64,000 nucleotides of DNA from the NCBI GenBank assembly GCA_965247775.1, contig OZ252031.1:682001-746000 (forward strand). Reading direction: 5' to 3'. This document shows positions 1-7,899 of the stretch, piece by piece; the stretch's first letter is position 1; each line of letters opens with the position of its first letter. Both the position numbers and the translations under genes were made by a program. The notes below the pieces were generated by a model. It was not told the origin of the DNA. It made no database searches and saw only the letters and a program-made list of their open reading frames with translations. Source of the DNA: G965247775 sp965247775. Lineage in GTDB: Bacteria; Chloroflexota; Dehalococcoidia; Bin125.

Positions 1-972
1 GTCGTCGGCGTCGGCAACGCCATCGTCGATGTGCTGGCGCAGGCCGGCGAGGCCCAGATTCGCGCACTCGGACTCGCCAAGGGCGCGATGACGCTGATCG
101 AGGCGGACCAGGCCGAGGCCCTCTACGCCCGGATGGGCGCCGGCATCGAGATCTCCGGCGGCTCGGCGGCCAACACCGTCGTCGGCGTGGCCTCGCTGGG
201 CGGCCGCGCAGCGTACATCGGCCAGGTTCGCGACGACCAGTTGGGCGCGGTCTTCCAGCACGACATCCGCGCTGCGGGAGTGGACTTCCGCGCCGCCCCG
301 GCCCTCGACGGCCGCTCCACGGCGCGCTGCCTCATCTTCGTCACGCCCGACGCCCAGCGCACTATGCAGACCTTCCTCGGCGTCAGTGTGGAGCTGGGCC
401 CGGACGACATCGACGCCGCCGCGATCCAAGCTTCGGCCATCACCTACCTGGAGGGCTACCTGTTCGACAAAGAGCCCGCCAAGGCCGCCTTCGTCCGCGC
501 CTCGGAAATCGCGCACATGGCGGGGCGCCGCGTCGCGCTGACGCTGTCCGACCCCTTCTGCGTGGAGCGGCACCGCGGCCCGTTCCTGCATCTGGTCTCG
601 GGGCACGTGGACGTGCTGTTCGCCAATGAGGCGGAGATCCTCTCCCTGTTCCAGGTCGATGACTTCGACGCCGCCCTGGCTCGAATCCGCGGGCACTGCG
701 AGATCACCGCGCTCACCCGCGGGTCGGCCGGCTCGCTGATCGTGACCCCGGAGGCCGTTCTGCCCGTCGCGGCGGAGCCCGTCGAGCGCGTCGTCGACAC
801 GACCGGTGCGGGCGATCTCTACGCCGCGGGCGTGCTCTTCGGGCTGACTCGCGGTTATGAGTTGGAAACCTGCGGGCGCCTGGGCAGCATCGCCGCCGCC
901 GAGATCATCAGCCATTACGGCGCCCGGCCCGAGACGTCGCTGGCTGGCCTGGTGCGGACGACGCTGGGCTGA
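1..972 (+). CDS. PfkB-family carbohydrate/adenosine kinase, 5' end missing
   Basis: ATP-dependent kinase of the ribokinase/PfkB superfamily, probably cytosolic and acting on a sugar or nucleoside. The frame is open from the first base and already reads VVGVGNAIVDV, the usual N-terminal strand, so only a few residues lie outside the window. An early GGSAANT stretch is the glycine-rich substrate-side motif. The C-terminal signature DTTGAGD is at 796-816, its last Asp (814-816) being the catalytic base. The part seen is 323 residues, a normal length. A cupin gene follows 35 bases later on the same strand. VVGVGNAIVDV resembles adenosine kinase-like members, but the substrate cannot be set from sequence. 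Confidence 0.9.
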   Translation, partial: VVGVGNAIVDVLAQAGEAQIRALGLAKGAMTLIEADQAEALYARMGAGIEISGGSAANTVVGVASLGGRAAYIGQVRDDQLGAVFQHDIRAAGVDFRAAPALDGRSTARCLIFVTPDAQRTMQTFLGVSVELGPDDIDAAAIQASAITYLEGYLFDKEPAKAAFVRASEIAHMAGRRVALTLSDPFCVERHRGPFLHLVSGHVDVLFANEAEILSLFQVDDFDAALARIRGHCEITALTRGSAGSLIVTPEAVLPVAAEPVERVVDTTGAGDLYAAGVLFGLTRGYELETCGRLGSIAAAEIISHYGARPETSLAGLVRTTLG

Positions 973-1007
973 GCGCGGTCACACCGGCCGCGAGGCGGGA
1001 GGGCGAC

Positions 1008-1394
1008 ATGTTCCAGACAGTCCGGCTGTCCCAGTCCCCGACGATGACGGCGCCGGACGGCGCCGCCGTGCGAGTATTGCCTGGCCTGAGCCGCGGTGGC
1101 ATGGCGCAGTTTACGTTGCGCCCGGGCCAGATCTCGCGTGCCGTGCGCCACCGCACGGTCGAGGAACTCTGGTTCGTCTTGTCGGGACGCGGCGCGGTCT
1201 GGTGCAACGCTGGCGGCCGCGACGCCGTGCTGGCCCTGGACCCCGGCGTCGCGCTGACGCTGCCGCTCGCCACGCGTTTTCAGTTCCGCGCCTTGGGCGG
1301 CGAGCCCCTGCGTGTGCTGGGCCTGACCATGCCCCCCTGGCCGGGGCAGCAGGAGGCCGTCGTGGTCGAGGGACCCTGGACACCGACCGTCTAG
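1008..1394 (+). CDS. Small cupin-domain protein
   Basis: A single-domain cupin of 128 residues. The first cupin motif is visible as HRTVEELWFVLSGRG, with a possible metal-binding His and Glu and the typical closing glycine. The second motif is weaker (PLATRFQFRA). Such small cupins bind a metal and a small organic ligand, and range from isomerases and dioxygenases to sensors. It follows the PfkB kinase after 35 bases and may be co-transcribed. The start ATG has an upstream GGGAGGGC ribosome site. The gene converges on the hydrolase at 1431-2642. No specific function can be given. Confidence 0.8.
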   Translation: MFQTVRLSQSPTMTAPDGAAVRVLPGLSRGGMAQFTLRPGQISRAVRHRTVEELWFVLSGRGAVWCNAGGRDAVLALDPGVALTLPLATRFQFRALGGEPLRVLGLTMPPWPGQQEAVVVEGPWTPTV

Positions 1395-1430
1395 CCCGCG
1401 CCTAGGACCCTCGCCGCCACCCGTTGCGTG

Positions 1431-2642
1431 CTAGCTCTCCCACCAGTGCAAGGCGTCCTGCCCCTCGCCCTGGCTGCCGCTGGGCCCGCCGCCGCCCGTG
1501 CGCAGGTACATCTGGCGTGCGTAGCCCGCAGGGAACTTCCCCGCCAAAGCGTCGCGCAGCCAGTCCACGGTCATCATGTGGCTGTCCACCCGGCTGAGGT
1601 CGGCCGGGAAGAGCTTGGTCATGTGGTACGTGTCCTCGTAGACCCAGAGTTCCTTGGGCGCTGAGATCTTGTCGTAGAAGTCGTAGATCAATTCCACGGG
1701 GCTGCGCGCGTCGTACTCCCCAACGCTGAGCAGCACGGGGCACTGGATGTCCCCCTCCCGACCCTCCACCGTCATCTTGCCCACGATCTCGTCCAGCTCC
1801 TCTTCGCTCTGCGCACCGGTGAGGTAGCCGAAGAGCTGCTTGTAGCGGGGAGAGAACGTGTCCAGGATCCAGTACTTGTCGATGAACGAGGCCCAAGGCC
1901 CGGCCACGGCCTTGATGCGCGGATCGGCCACCGCCGCCACCTGCAACGACCAGAACGAGCCCATGCTCAGACCCCAGACCGTGATGCCCTCGTTGTCGAT
2001 CTCGTCGCGGCCCTGCAAGTAATCCACCACACTGAGCACGGCACGTTCGTAGTTGTCGTGCGTGACCTTGATCTCGCGCAGGTTGCTCGTGCCCTGTCCC
2101 GGACCGTCCATCACCAGCAGGTGCATGCCGCGCCGGTGGGCGTGATTCACCAGCGGGTCGGGGAACATCTCCTTCGTCATGTCGCAGCCCGGGATCAGGA
2201 TTACCACGGGCGCCGTGGGTTTGCCGGGCAGCAGGTGCAGGTTGCACTGGATCTCCACCCCCTCCCAGGGCACCTCGACGCGCTCCAGGGGGTAGGGGGC
2301 GTACTCCATCACCTTGGCGAAGCTCGCCAGGGAGCGCCCGTGCAGGTAGCGCTTCTCATCCGTGGTCTCCAGCACCGGGTGCTGTCCCTGAGCGAACGCG
2401 TCCGCCGCCCGGAAGTACAGCTCCATCGCCGTTTCCGTGTGCCCGGCGGCTTCCTCTTCCGCCGCGATGCGCTCGAAGCGCTGCCCCACCCGCCCGAAGT
2501 GCTTGCTGATTTGCGCGTGGCTGCGAACGCTCGGCGGCGTGGCGCGCCCGTCCTCGTCCCAGTGGAAGACGCGGCCGGTCTCCTTGACGAGATAGTCGAA
2601 CATCCATTGCTGGCGATCACGGTGCAGGCGTGGCGTGCGCAT
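1431..2642 (-). CDS. Alpha/beta hydrolase, FrsA/DUF1100-like
   Basis: A 403-residue serine hydrolase with an N-terminal helical cap (about 1-150) and a C-terminal alpha/beta core. Core motifs are VILIPGCDMTKEMF (oxyanion strand), LLVMDGPGQGTS, and the nucleophile elbow GLSMGS. Candidate acid and base lie in the final third (VGEYDARSP and the DTYHM region). Length and layout match FrsA-like and 2,6-dihydroxypseudooxynicotine hydrolase-like enzymes, which cut C-C or ester bonds. The frame extends upstream, but the ATG at 2642 is preferred because it has a purine-rich GAAAGAAAGG site and starts the conserved part. It is the last gene of a minus-strand run behind the D-aminoacylase-type gene. Confidence 0.85.
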   Translation of the reverse strand: MRTPRLHRDRQQWMFDYLVKETGRVFHWDEDGRATPPSVRSHAQISKHFGRVGQRFERIAAEEEAAGHTETAMELYFRAADAFAQGQHPVLETTDEKRYLHGRSLASFAKVMEYAPYPLERVEVPWEGVEIQCNLHLLPGKPTAPVVILIPGCDMTKEMFPDPLVNHAHRRGMHLLVMDGPGQGTSNLREIKVTHDNYERAVLSVVDYLQGRDEIDNEGITVWGLSMGSFWSLQVAAVADPRIKAVAGPWASFIDKYWILDTFSPRYKQLFGYLTGAQSEEELDEIVGKMTVEGREGDIQCPVLLSVGEYDARSPVELIYDFYDKISAPKELWVYEDTYHMTKLFPADLSRVDSHMMTVDWLRDALAGKFPAGYARQMYLRTGGGGPSGSQGEGQDALHWWES

Positions 2643-2759
2643 AGGGCGAAGGGCCTTTCTTTCTCTTCTGGAGTTGGACGCGTGCAGCGGGGGCGGGCCC
2701 CGGCGCCCACCGATGCTAGGCCGTCCCATGGATAAGGAAAACGACCGCCGCCGCCGCCG

Positions 2760-4478
2760 TCAGGCGCCGGCGCGCGCCCCCCGCACGAGGAGCCCCGGTC
2801 GGGCGCCCGTGTCCTCATCGTGCCGCCGCACGACGGTCCCGCGGACGACGGTCGCCTCGTACCCGCTGGCGCGCTGCAACAGCCGCGCGGCCCCGGCGGG
2901 GAGGTCGTGCGCGACCTCCGGCAGCGCCAGGCGCAGATTCTCGTAGTCGATCACGTTGACGTCACCCTTGAGCCCCGGGCGCAGGGCGCCGCGATCGTTC
3001 AGGCCGTACAGCGTCGCCGTGTCCTGCGTCATCTTCTTCACCACCCACTCCAACGGCAGGCGCTCGCCGCGGGAGCGGTCTCGCGTCCAATGGCTGAGCA
3101 TGAAGGTGGGCGTCGCCGCGTCGCAGATGATGCGGCAGTGCGCGCCAGCGTCGGCGAGGCCGATTGCGCTGCGTGGGTGCTGCAGCATGGCCCGCGTCGC
3201 TTCCAGATCGCCGTCGCTGTAGTTGAAGAGCGGCGTCATCAGCATCGCCCGGCCGTTGTCCCGCAGCAGATGGTCATAGGCGACCTCCAAGGGCCTGCGG
3301 CCCTCCCGCGCCGCGATGGCCGCAACCGCCTGGTCCGGCCTGGGCTCGTAGTCGGGCGGGTCGCTGAGCGGGAACATGCGATCGAAGCGGACGAAGGACA
3401 GGGCCGGGTCCGGCGCATCGCACTGCGAGAGGATGGCGGCGCGCAACGCCGGCTCGCGCAAACGGGCGATCCGCTCGTCCCAGGGCAGATCGCGCACGGT
3501 GCGGTAGGCCGGGGCTTGAAGGAAAGGGTGGCGGCTGGCCAGGGTCATCAGCATCGTGATCGTGCGGCCGGCGACCTGCGGCACGATGTCCGCCCCCCCG
3601 TCCAGCGCCTCCTGGGCTTCCGCCAGGATGCCCCGCCAATGCTCGGGGTCGCTGTCCACCTGCGTCAGGCCGAACGTCACAGGCCGGCGGATCTCCGCTG
3701 ACAGCTTCCGCATCCAGGCCACTTCCTTCACGGGTTGGGAGGGGTCGTCGCCGGTCACGCCGGCGGGCGCCACCTCGAAAAGGCCTGTGCCCAGCTCGCC
3801 CAGCACCCGGCCGATGCCGAAAAGCTCATCTTCCGCTGCGAAGGTGCCGGGTACCGGCTCGCCGTCGATTGCGCGGTGCGCCAGTGTGCGCGAGGTGGTG
3901 AATCCCAGGCCGCCGGCGCGGATGCCCTCCTCCACCACACGGGCCATCTCGGCGATGTCCTCGGGATTGGCAGGCTCGTTCAGGGCGCCGCGTTCCCCCA
4001 TGACGTACGCCCGCACGGCGCCGTGCGGCACCTGCGCGCCGACGTCCATCACCGTGGGAAGCCCCTCGATGTAGTCCAGGTACTCGGGGAAGGTCTCCCA
4101 GCGCCAGGCCATGCCCTCGGCGAGCGCCGAGCCCGGGATGTCCTCCACCCCCTCCATCAGCCCGATCAACCAGTCCTCGCGGCCCGGCGCCACCGGGGCG
4201 AAGCCCACGCCGCAGTTGCCCATGACTACAGTCGTGACTCCGTGCCAGCTGGAGGGGGAGAGGGTGGGGTCCCAGGTGATCTGGCCGTCGAAGTGGGTGT
4301 GGATGTCCACGAAACCCGGCGTGACCAGCTTGCCCTCGGCCTCGATCGTCTCGCGCGCCGGGCCGTCCACAGCGCCCACGGCGCTGATGCGGCCGTTATC
4401 GATGGCCACGTCGCCGGGGGCGGCGGGTGCTCCCGTGCCGTCCACCACGGTGCCGCCGCGAATCACCAGGTCGTGCAT
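2760..4478 (-). CDS. N-acyl-D-amino-acid deacylase (amidohydrolase family)
   Basis: A 572-residue metal-dependent amidohydrolase of the D-aminoacylase type, which hydrolyses N-acyl-D-amino acids or related amides. The N-terminal small beta domain (MHDLVIRGGTVVDGTG) leads into the metal-binding DIHTHFDGQ, then GNCGVGFAP, a hallmark of this subfamily. The C-terminal beta domain contains LKGDVNVIDYENL. A GGAAGGACC site lies just upstream of the ATG. Length is normal. It sits between a phosphotriesterase-like gene (68 bases upstream) and an alpha/beta hydrolase (117 bases downstream), so the three hydrolases are probably one transcription unit. Confidence 0.9.
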   Translation of the reverse strand: MHDLVIRGGTVVDGTGAPAAPGDVAIDNGRISAVGAVDGPARETIEAEGKLVTPGFVDIHTHFDGQITWDPTLSPSSWHGVTTVVMGNCGVGFAPVAPGREDWLIGLMEGVEDIPGSALAEGMAWRWETFPEYLDYIEGLPTVMDVGAQVPHGAVRAYVMGERGALNEPANPEDIAEMARVVEEGIRAGGLGFTTSRTLAHRAIDGEPVPGTFAAEDELFGIGRVLGELGTGLFEVAPAGVTGDDPSQPVKEVAWMRKLSAEIRRPVTFGLTQVDSDPEHWRGILAEAQEALDGGADIVPQVAGRTITMLMTLASRHPFLQAPAYRTVRDLPWDERIARLREPALRAAILSQCDAPDPALSFVRFDRMFPLSDPPDYEPRPDQAVAAIAAREGRRPLEVAYDHLLRDNGRAMLMTPLFNYSDGDLEATRAMLQHPRSAIGLADAGAHCRIICDAATPTFMLSHWTRDRSRGERLPLEWVVKKMTQDTATLYGLNDRGALRPGLKGDVNVIDYENLRLALPEVAHDLPAGAARLLQRASGYEATVVRGTVVRRHDEDTGARPGLLVRGARAGA

Positions 4479-4546
4479 GGGAGGTCCTTCCGGGGGGGGG
4501 CAGTGAGCGGCCGCTCTGCGCAGGATAACGCCGAGCGTGAGAACGG

Positions 4547-5485
4547 TCAGGCTTCCCCCGTGAGGAAGCGCCGCGGGGCCTCCCGCATCATCGTGTCCAC
4601 CGTCTCTTCGCTCACGCCGTCGGCGCGGAGCGCCGGGAGGGCCACGTTGGTGAGGAAGAGGTACAGCGTGGGGCTCTCCTCTTTATGGACGTGCGGGGCG
4701 TAGTCGTGCCCCAGCATCAGCCGTGACTCCCAGCCCCGGTCGATCAGCGTCTTCACGGTCGCGTTGCGTTCTTGCCAGCTGGGCGTGTCCTCGTAGCCCC
4801 GGTAGCGGTTCAGCGATGGGTAGCGGTCCAGCGAGAGGTAGACGCCCGCTCGCAGCAGATCCTCCAGGTAGTCGGCGTCGGTTGTGTCGGCGCTGTGGCC
4901 GATGCAGACGCGGTCCAGGTCCGCGCCCTCTTCGTGAAGAATCTCCACCTGCCGCCGCCCCACCTCCTTCGGCGCCCAGTGGTGCGTGCTGATGGGGCGG
5001 CCGGTCTGCCGGCTGACGCGTGCCGCCGCCCGCAGGAGCTTTTCGCCCTGCTCGGTCACGCCCTCGGCGTCGTTGGCGACCTTGATCACCCCCGCACGGA
5101 TGCCGCTCTCGCCGATCCCCACCTCGATCTCGCGTCGGAACACGTCCGCCATCTCGTCGGCGCTCCTGTCGTGGAAGTACCGCGGGATGACCCGCCACAG
5201 CCCCGTAGCGCAGACGATCTGGACCCCCGTCGCCTGCGACACCTCTTGCATCAGCTCGACGTCGCGCTCCAGGTCCGGCGTGCTCAGTTCGATGAGGCTG
5301 TCCACGCCGCCCGCCTTGGCCTGAGACAGCTCACGGATCGACTGCTCGCGCTCGGCGTCCCGATCGACCAACCAGGGGTAGTGGTGCTTGACCACCGGAA
5401 TCTGGCCCCCCACGTGTTCGTGGCTAAGCGTGAAGCCCAGCTTCTTGCCCTCCACCGGACCGGTGACGGTTTCGACCGTTGCCAT
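4547..5485 (-). CDS. Phosphotriesterase-like lactonase/hydrolase
   Basis: A 312-residue binuclear-metal TIM-barrel hydrolase of the phosphotriesterase (Php) family. Visible ligands: HEH in TLSHEHVGG (strand 1), Lys in AGVIKVANDA (likely carboxylated), His in ISTHHWAPKE, His in CIGHSADTT, Asp in LGHDYAPH. All positions are present, so it should be catalytic. Family members are mostly lactonases, with promiscuous phosphotriesterase activity. The ATG at 5485 is chosen over a longer reading because GGAGGAG lies just upstream and MATVETVTGPV is the family's normal start. A related but frameshifted copy is at 11180-12128. Confidence 0.9.
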   Translation of the reverse strand: MATVETVTGPVEGKKLGFTLSHEHVGGQIPVVKHHYPWLVDRDAEREQSIRELSQAKAGGVDSLIELSTPDLERDVELMQEVSQATGVQIVCATGLWRVIPRYFHDRSADEMADVFRREIEVGIGESGIRAGVIKVANDAEGVTEQGEKLLRAAARVSRQTGRPISTHHWAPKEVGRRQVEILHEEGADLDRVCIGHSADTTDADYLEDLLRAGVYLSLDRYPSLNRYRGYEDTPSWQERNATVKTLIDRGWESRLMLGHDYAPHVHKEESPTLYLFLTNVALPALRADGVSEETVDTMMREAPRRFLTGEA

Positions 5486-5544
5486 GACGCGCTCCTCCGC
5501 TGCGGCGGCAGGATAGGGCGAGGCCGAGCGGTGAGGGGGAGGGT

Positions 5545-5577
5545 GTGAGGCCCACGGTCGCCGGCCGTGGGCCTCAC
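5545..5577 (-). terminator. Perfect 13-bp hairpin, terminator-like
   Basis: GTGAGGCCCACGG (5545-5557) pairs perfectly with CCGTGGGCCTCAC (5565-5577) around a 7-base loop. It lies between the end of the PepSY-like gene (5604) and the start of the phosphotriesterase-like gene (5485). No clear T-run follows, so it may attenuate rather than fully stop transcription. Confidence 0.5.
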
Positions 5578-5603
5578 GAAGGGGACGTGGGCAGGGGCAG
5601 TGG

Positions 5604-5930
5604 CTAGTCGTCGTCGCCGCCGTTGTCGGGCTGGCTGTCGATAGGAACGAAATTTTCGTCGAGGCGCACGTCGACGGAGCGTCCATCGGGCAGGCGCACC
5701 TCCACCTCGTAGGCGCCGTCCTCGTCTCCGGCCTCCGTCTCGGTGACGCTGCCGCCGCCGGTGAAGGCCAGCGCGGCATCGACCGCCTGCTGGTAGGCGG
5801 CGCCGGTGATCGGGGCTTCGTTGTCGTCCCCAACGTCCGTCGCGGCGATGACGCCGCCGGTGACCCCGTCGGCCACGAGGTCGCCGGCCGCGAATATGGC
5901 AGCGATCTTGCGGTTGATTCTCCGGGTCAT
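5604..5930 (-). CDS. Small PepSY-like domain protein
   Basis: A 108-residue acidic protein. The start MTRRINRKIAAIFAAGDLV is basic and may be membrane-proximal, but is not a convincing signal peptide. The centre (ITGAAYQQAVDAALAF then EVEVRLPDGRSVDVRLDENF) has the helix plus paired strands of PepSY/peptidase-propeptide domains, and the tail is rich in Asp. Such domains often inhibit or chaperone peptidases or bind metal. The ATG at 5930 has a strong GGAGAGGAG site. A hairpin follows the stop. The family call rests on pattern only. Confidence 0.65.
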   Translation of the reverse strand: MTRRINRKIAAIFAAGDLVADGVTGGVIAATDVGDDNEAPITGAAYQQAVDAALAFTGGGSVTETEAGDEDGAYEVEVRLPDGRSVDVRLDENFVPIDSQPDNGGDDD

Positions 5931-6119
5931 CTCTGCCTGTTCTCCTCTCCCGACCCTGCCTCGTCCGCCCGCTCGCCCCGTTGCCAAGGCCTCGCGTGGA
6001 TGCTCTGCGAGCATTGTGGCACGGGCAACCTGAAGCTCTGGCGAACGACGCAGCGGGTTCGAAGGCTCGCCCCGGAAGTCGCGCGGCCGCTATCCTCCCC
6101 GCACCCAGGAGGCAGCCTC

Positions 6120-7268
6120 ATGGCGAAGAAGGAATCCACCCCCATCGGCCTGGCGGTGATCGGCTGCGGCACCATCGGGCGCATCCGGGCGATCCTGGCG
6201 CAGAACTACCCTTCGGTGGAGTGGCTGGGCCTCTGTGACCTCAACGAGACCCGCGCCCGCGAACTCGCCGAAACCACGGGCGCCGACTTCTACACGACCG
6301 ATATCGAGGCCCTCCTCTCCCGCCCCGAGGTGAACGCCACCATCATCGCCACCGACGAGGCCGGGCACGCCCAGCCCACCCTGGCCGCCGTGGAGCACGG
6401 CCACGACCTGCTGGTCGAGAAGCCGCTGGCCACCACGGTCTACCAGTCGTTGGAGGTCTACCAGGCGATCCGCGAGGCCGGTGTCGACGCCGTGATGGGG
6501 TACACCCAGCGTTTCCGCCGCCGCTACATCACGATCAAGCAGCGCATCGCGGGCGGTGCCATCGGCGACGTGGACTCCGTCACCACCCGGGCGCTACTCA
6601 ATCGGGTCGCGCCGGAGGCGGGCTTGGGGCGCACCAAGTCGCCGGAGGAGCGCCTCGGCTGGACACCGATGAACATCAACGGTACCCACACCGTCGATAT
6701 CAGCATGTGGTTCATGGAGGGCAAGACGCCCGTCGAGATCTACGCCCGCTCGTCGGACAAGGTGCTGGGCCACCTGGGCGTCAACAACACCACCTCGGGC
6801 ATCGTCACCATGGACGACGGCACGGTCTGGACCATGACGCTCAGCGTGGGCATGCCGGTTAGCTGGCCGGCGGCCGTCTACGGCCTGGAGATCGCCATCG
6901 TGGGGACCCGCGGCGCCCTCACCATCGACGACACCCACCGCGATATCGTGCTCGCCTCGGACTATCCCCAGCACGCCGGTTATCGCCCCGCCGACGAGGG
7001 CTACGACCTCCCCCAAGATCGGCACGTGGAGTTCCTGGCGAGCTACCCGCCCGGCGACGAGGCCTATGGGCAGATCTGGGGACCCATGCGCGAAGAGACC
7101 AACAGCTGGTTTGCGCGCGTCGCCAAGGGCGTGGAGACGCCGCACGCCACCGCCGCCGAAGGGCATCGCAACGCGCTGCTCACCGCTGCCTTCGACCTCT
7201 CGGCCAAGCGGGGGACCCCCGTTCGCTGGCCGCTCGATCTGGACGAAGTGCAGGCCGAACTCGGCTGA
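6120..7268 (+). CDS. Gfo/Idh/MocA-family oxidoreductase
   Basis: A 382-residue NAD(P)-dependent dehydrogenase. The N-terminal Rossmann fold starts GLAVIGCGTIGRIRA with the GxGxxG loop. The family EKP motif is in LLVEKPLATT. The C-terminal GFO/MocA beta-sheet domain fills the rest. Substrates of this family are usually sugars, inositols or related polyols. The ATG at 6120 is set by AGGAGG eight bases upstream; a longer in-frame reading from 6000 lacks similarity. A TATCCT hexamer at 6091-6096 resembles a -10 element. It heads a plus-strand run with the OsmC-like protein, CoA-transferase and CitE-like lyase. Confidence 0.9.
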   Translation: MAKKESTPIGLAVIGCGTIGRIRAILAQNYPSVEWLGLCDLNETRARELAETTGADFYTTDIEALLSRPEVNATIIATDEAGHAQPTLAAVEHGHDLLVEKPLATTVYQSLEVYQAIREAGVDAVMGYTQRFRRRYITIKQRIAGGAIGDVDSVTTRALLNRVAPEAGLGRTKSPEERLGWTPMNINGTHTVDISMWFMEGKTPVEIYARSSDKVLGHLGVNNTTSGIVTMDDGTVWTMTLSVGMPVSWPAAVYGLEIAIVGTRGALTIDDTHRDIVLASDYPQHAGYRPADEGYDLPQDRHVEFLASYPPGDEAYGQIWGPMREETNSWFARVAKGVETPHATAAEGHRNALLTAAFDLSAKRGTPVRWPLDLDEVQAELG

Positions 7269-7292
7269 GCGCGGCACGGGAAGGGAGCGGCC

Positions 7293-7895
7293 ATGGCGCA
7301 GGCTGAGGGCGAAGGCGACCGGCTACAGGATTACGTCACCGTGGGCGCGACCTTCAGCCCCGCCGGCGACGTGGAGGTCAGCGCCAATCAGATGCTCAAG
7401 TTCGGCACTTTCTACCGGCCCGAGCCGATCTTCGAGAACCGGCGCCCAGACGGATCCGAAGCCGGGCGCTTCACCATCGTCAGCGACGAGGGGGCGGCGC
7501 TGGGCGGCCAGGGCACAGCCCCGGCGCCGCTGCAGTATTTCCTGGCCGCCATCGCCTTTTGACACCTCACCCAACTGGCGCTGTACGCGTCCATGCTCAA
7601 CATCACGATCGCTAAGGTGCGCATGCACATCACGGGCCAGTGGCGCATCGAAGGCTCGGTCTTCCGCCAGGACCGTCGCTCCCTGATGGAGAAGGTCGAG
7701 GTCGATTTGGACGTGGAGTCGGACGCGGACGAGAAACTCGTCGCCGCGGCGCTGCGCAACGCCCGCAACGGCTGTCATACAGAGGCCGCACTGCGCGACC
7801 CCACCCCCGTCTCCGAGACCGTGAAGCTAAACGGCGCCGATTTCGACGTGGAGGCCTTCCCTGTCGAGCCCGTACGTCGGCAGCGGGACGGCTGA
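7293..7895 (+). CDS. OsmC-like protein, probable selenoprotein (UGA = Sec90)
   Basis: Seen: two open stretches in one frame (7293-7559 and 7563-7895), separated only by a UGA at 7560-7562. Read through, they form one 200-residue OsmC/Ohr-family protein. The family's first redox residue follows a PxxLLxALAxC pattern; here it is PAPLQYFLAAIAF followed by UGA, then HLTQLALYAS, so UGA stands exactly at the active-site Cys and gives a UxxT motif. The second OsmC Cys is present (Cys161, GCHTEAALRD). Known: OsmC/Ohr proteins are thiol peroxidases for organic hydroperoxides, and Sec-containing OsmC-like proteins with UxxT are, as far as I recall, described from marine metagenomes. A SECIS-like hairpin begins 13 bases after UGA. 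Start ATG has GGGAG upstream. The alternative is a TGC-to-TGA nonsense change. Confidence 0.8.
7576..7593 (+). promoter_or_regulatory. Candidate bacterial SECIS hairpin
   Basis: The bases TGGCGC-TGTAC-GCG-T-CCA fold into two 3-bp stems (7576-7578 with 7591-7593, and 7579-7581 with 7587-7589), a single bulged U at 7590 and a 5-base apical loop UGUAC. The loop has G at its second position followed by U, and that G is 21 bases after the UGA. Bacterial SECIS elements are known to sit about 16-37 bases after UGA with a G near the start of the apical loop. In E. coli fdhF the bulged U is on the other arm. The hairpin is inside the coding sequence, as in bacteria. Confidence 0.6.
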
Positions 7896-7899
7896 CGCC

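Noticed and set aside
7593..7895. Separate small gene starting at ATG 7593 after the UGA
   Set aside because: No ribosome site, and its sequence is the second half of an OsmC domain continuing the upstream frame.
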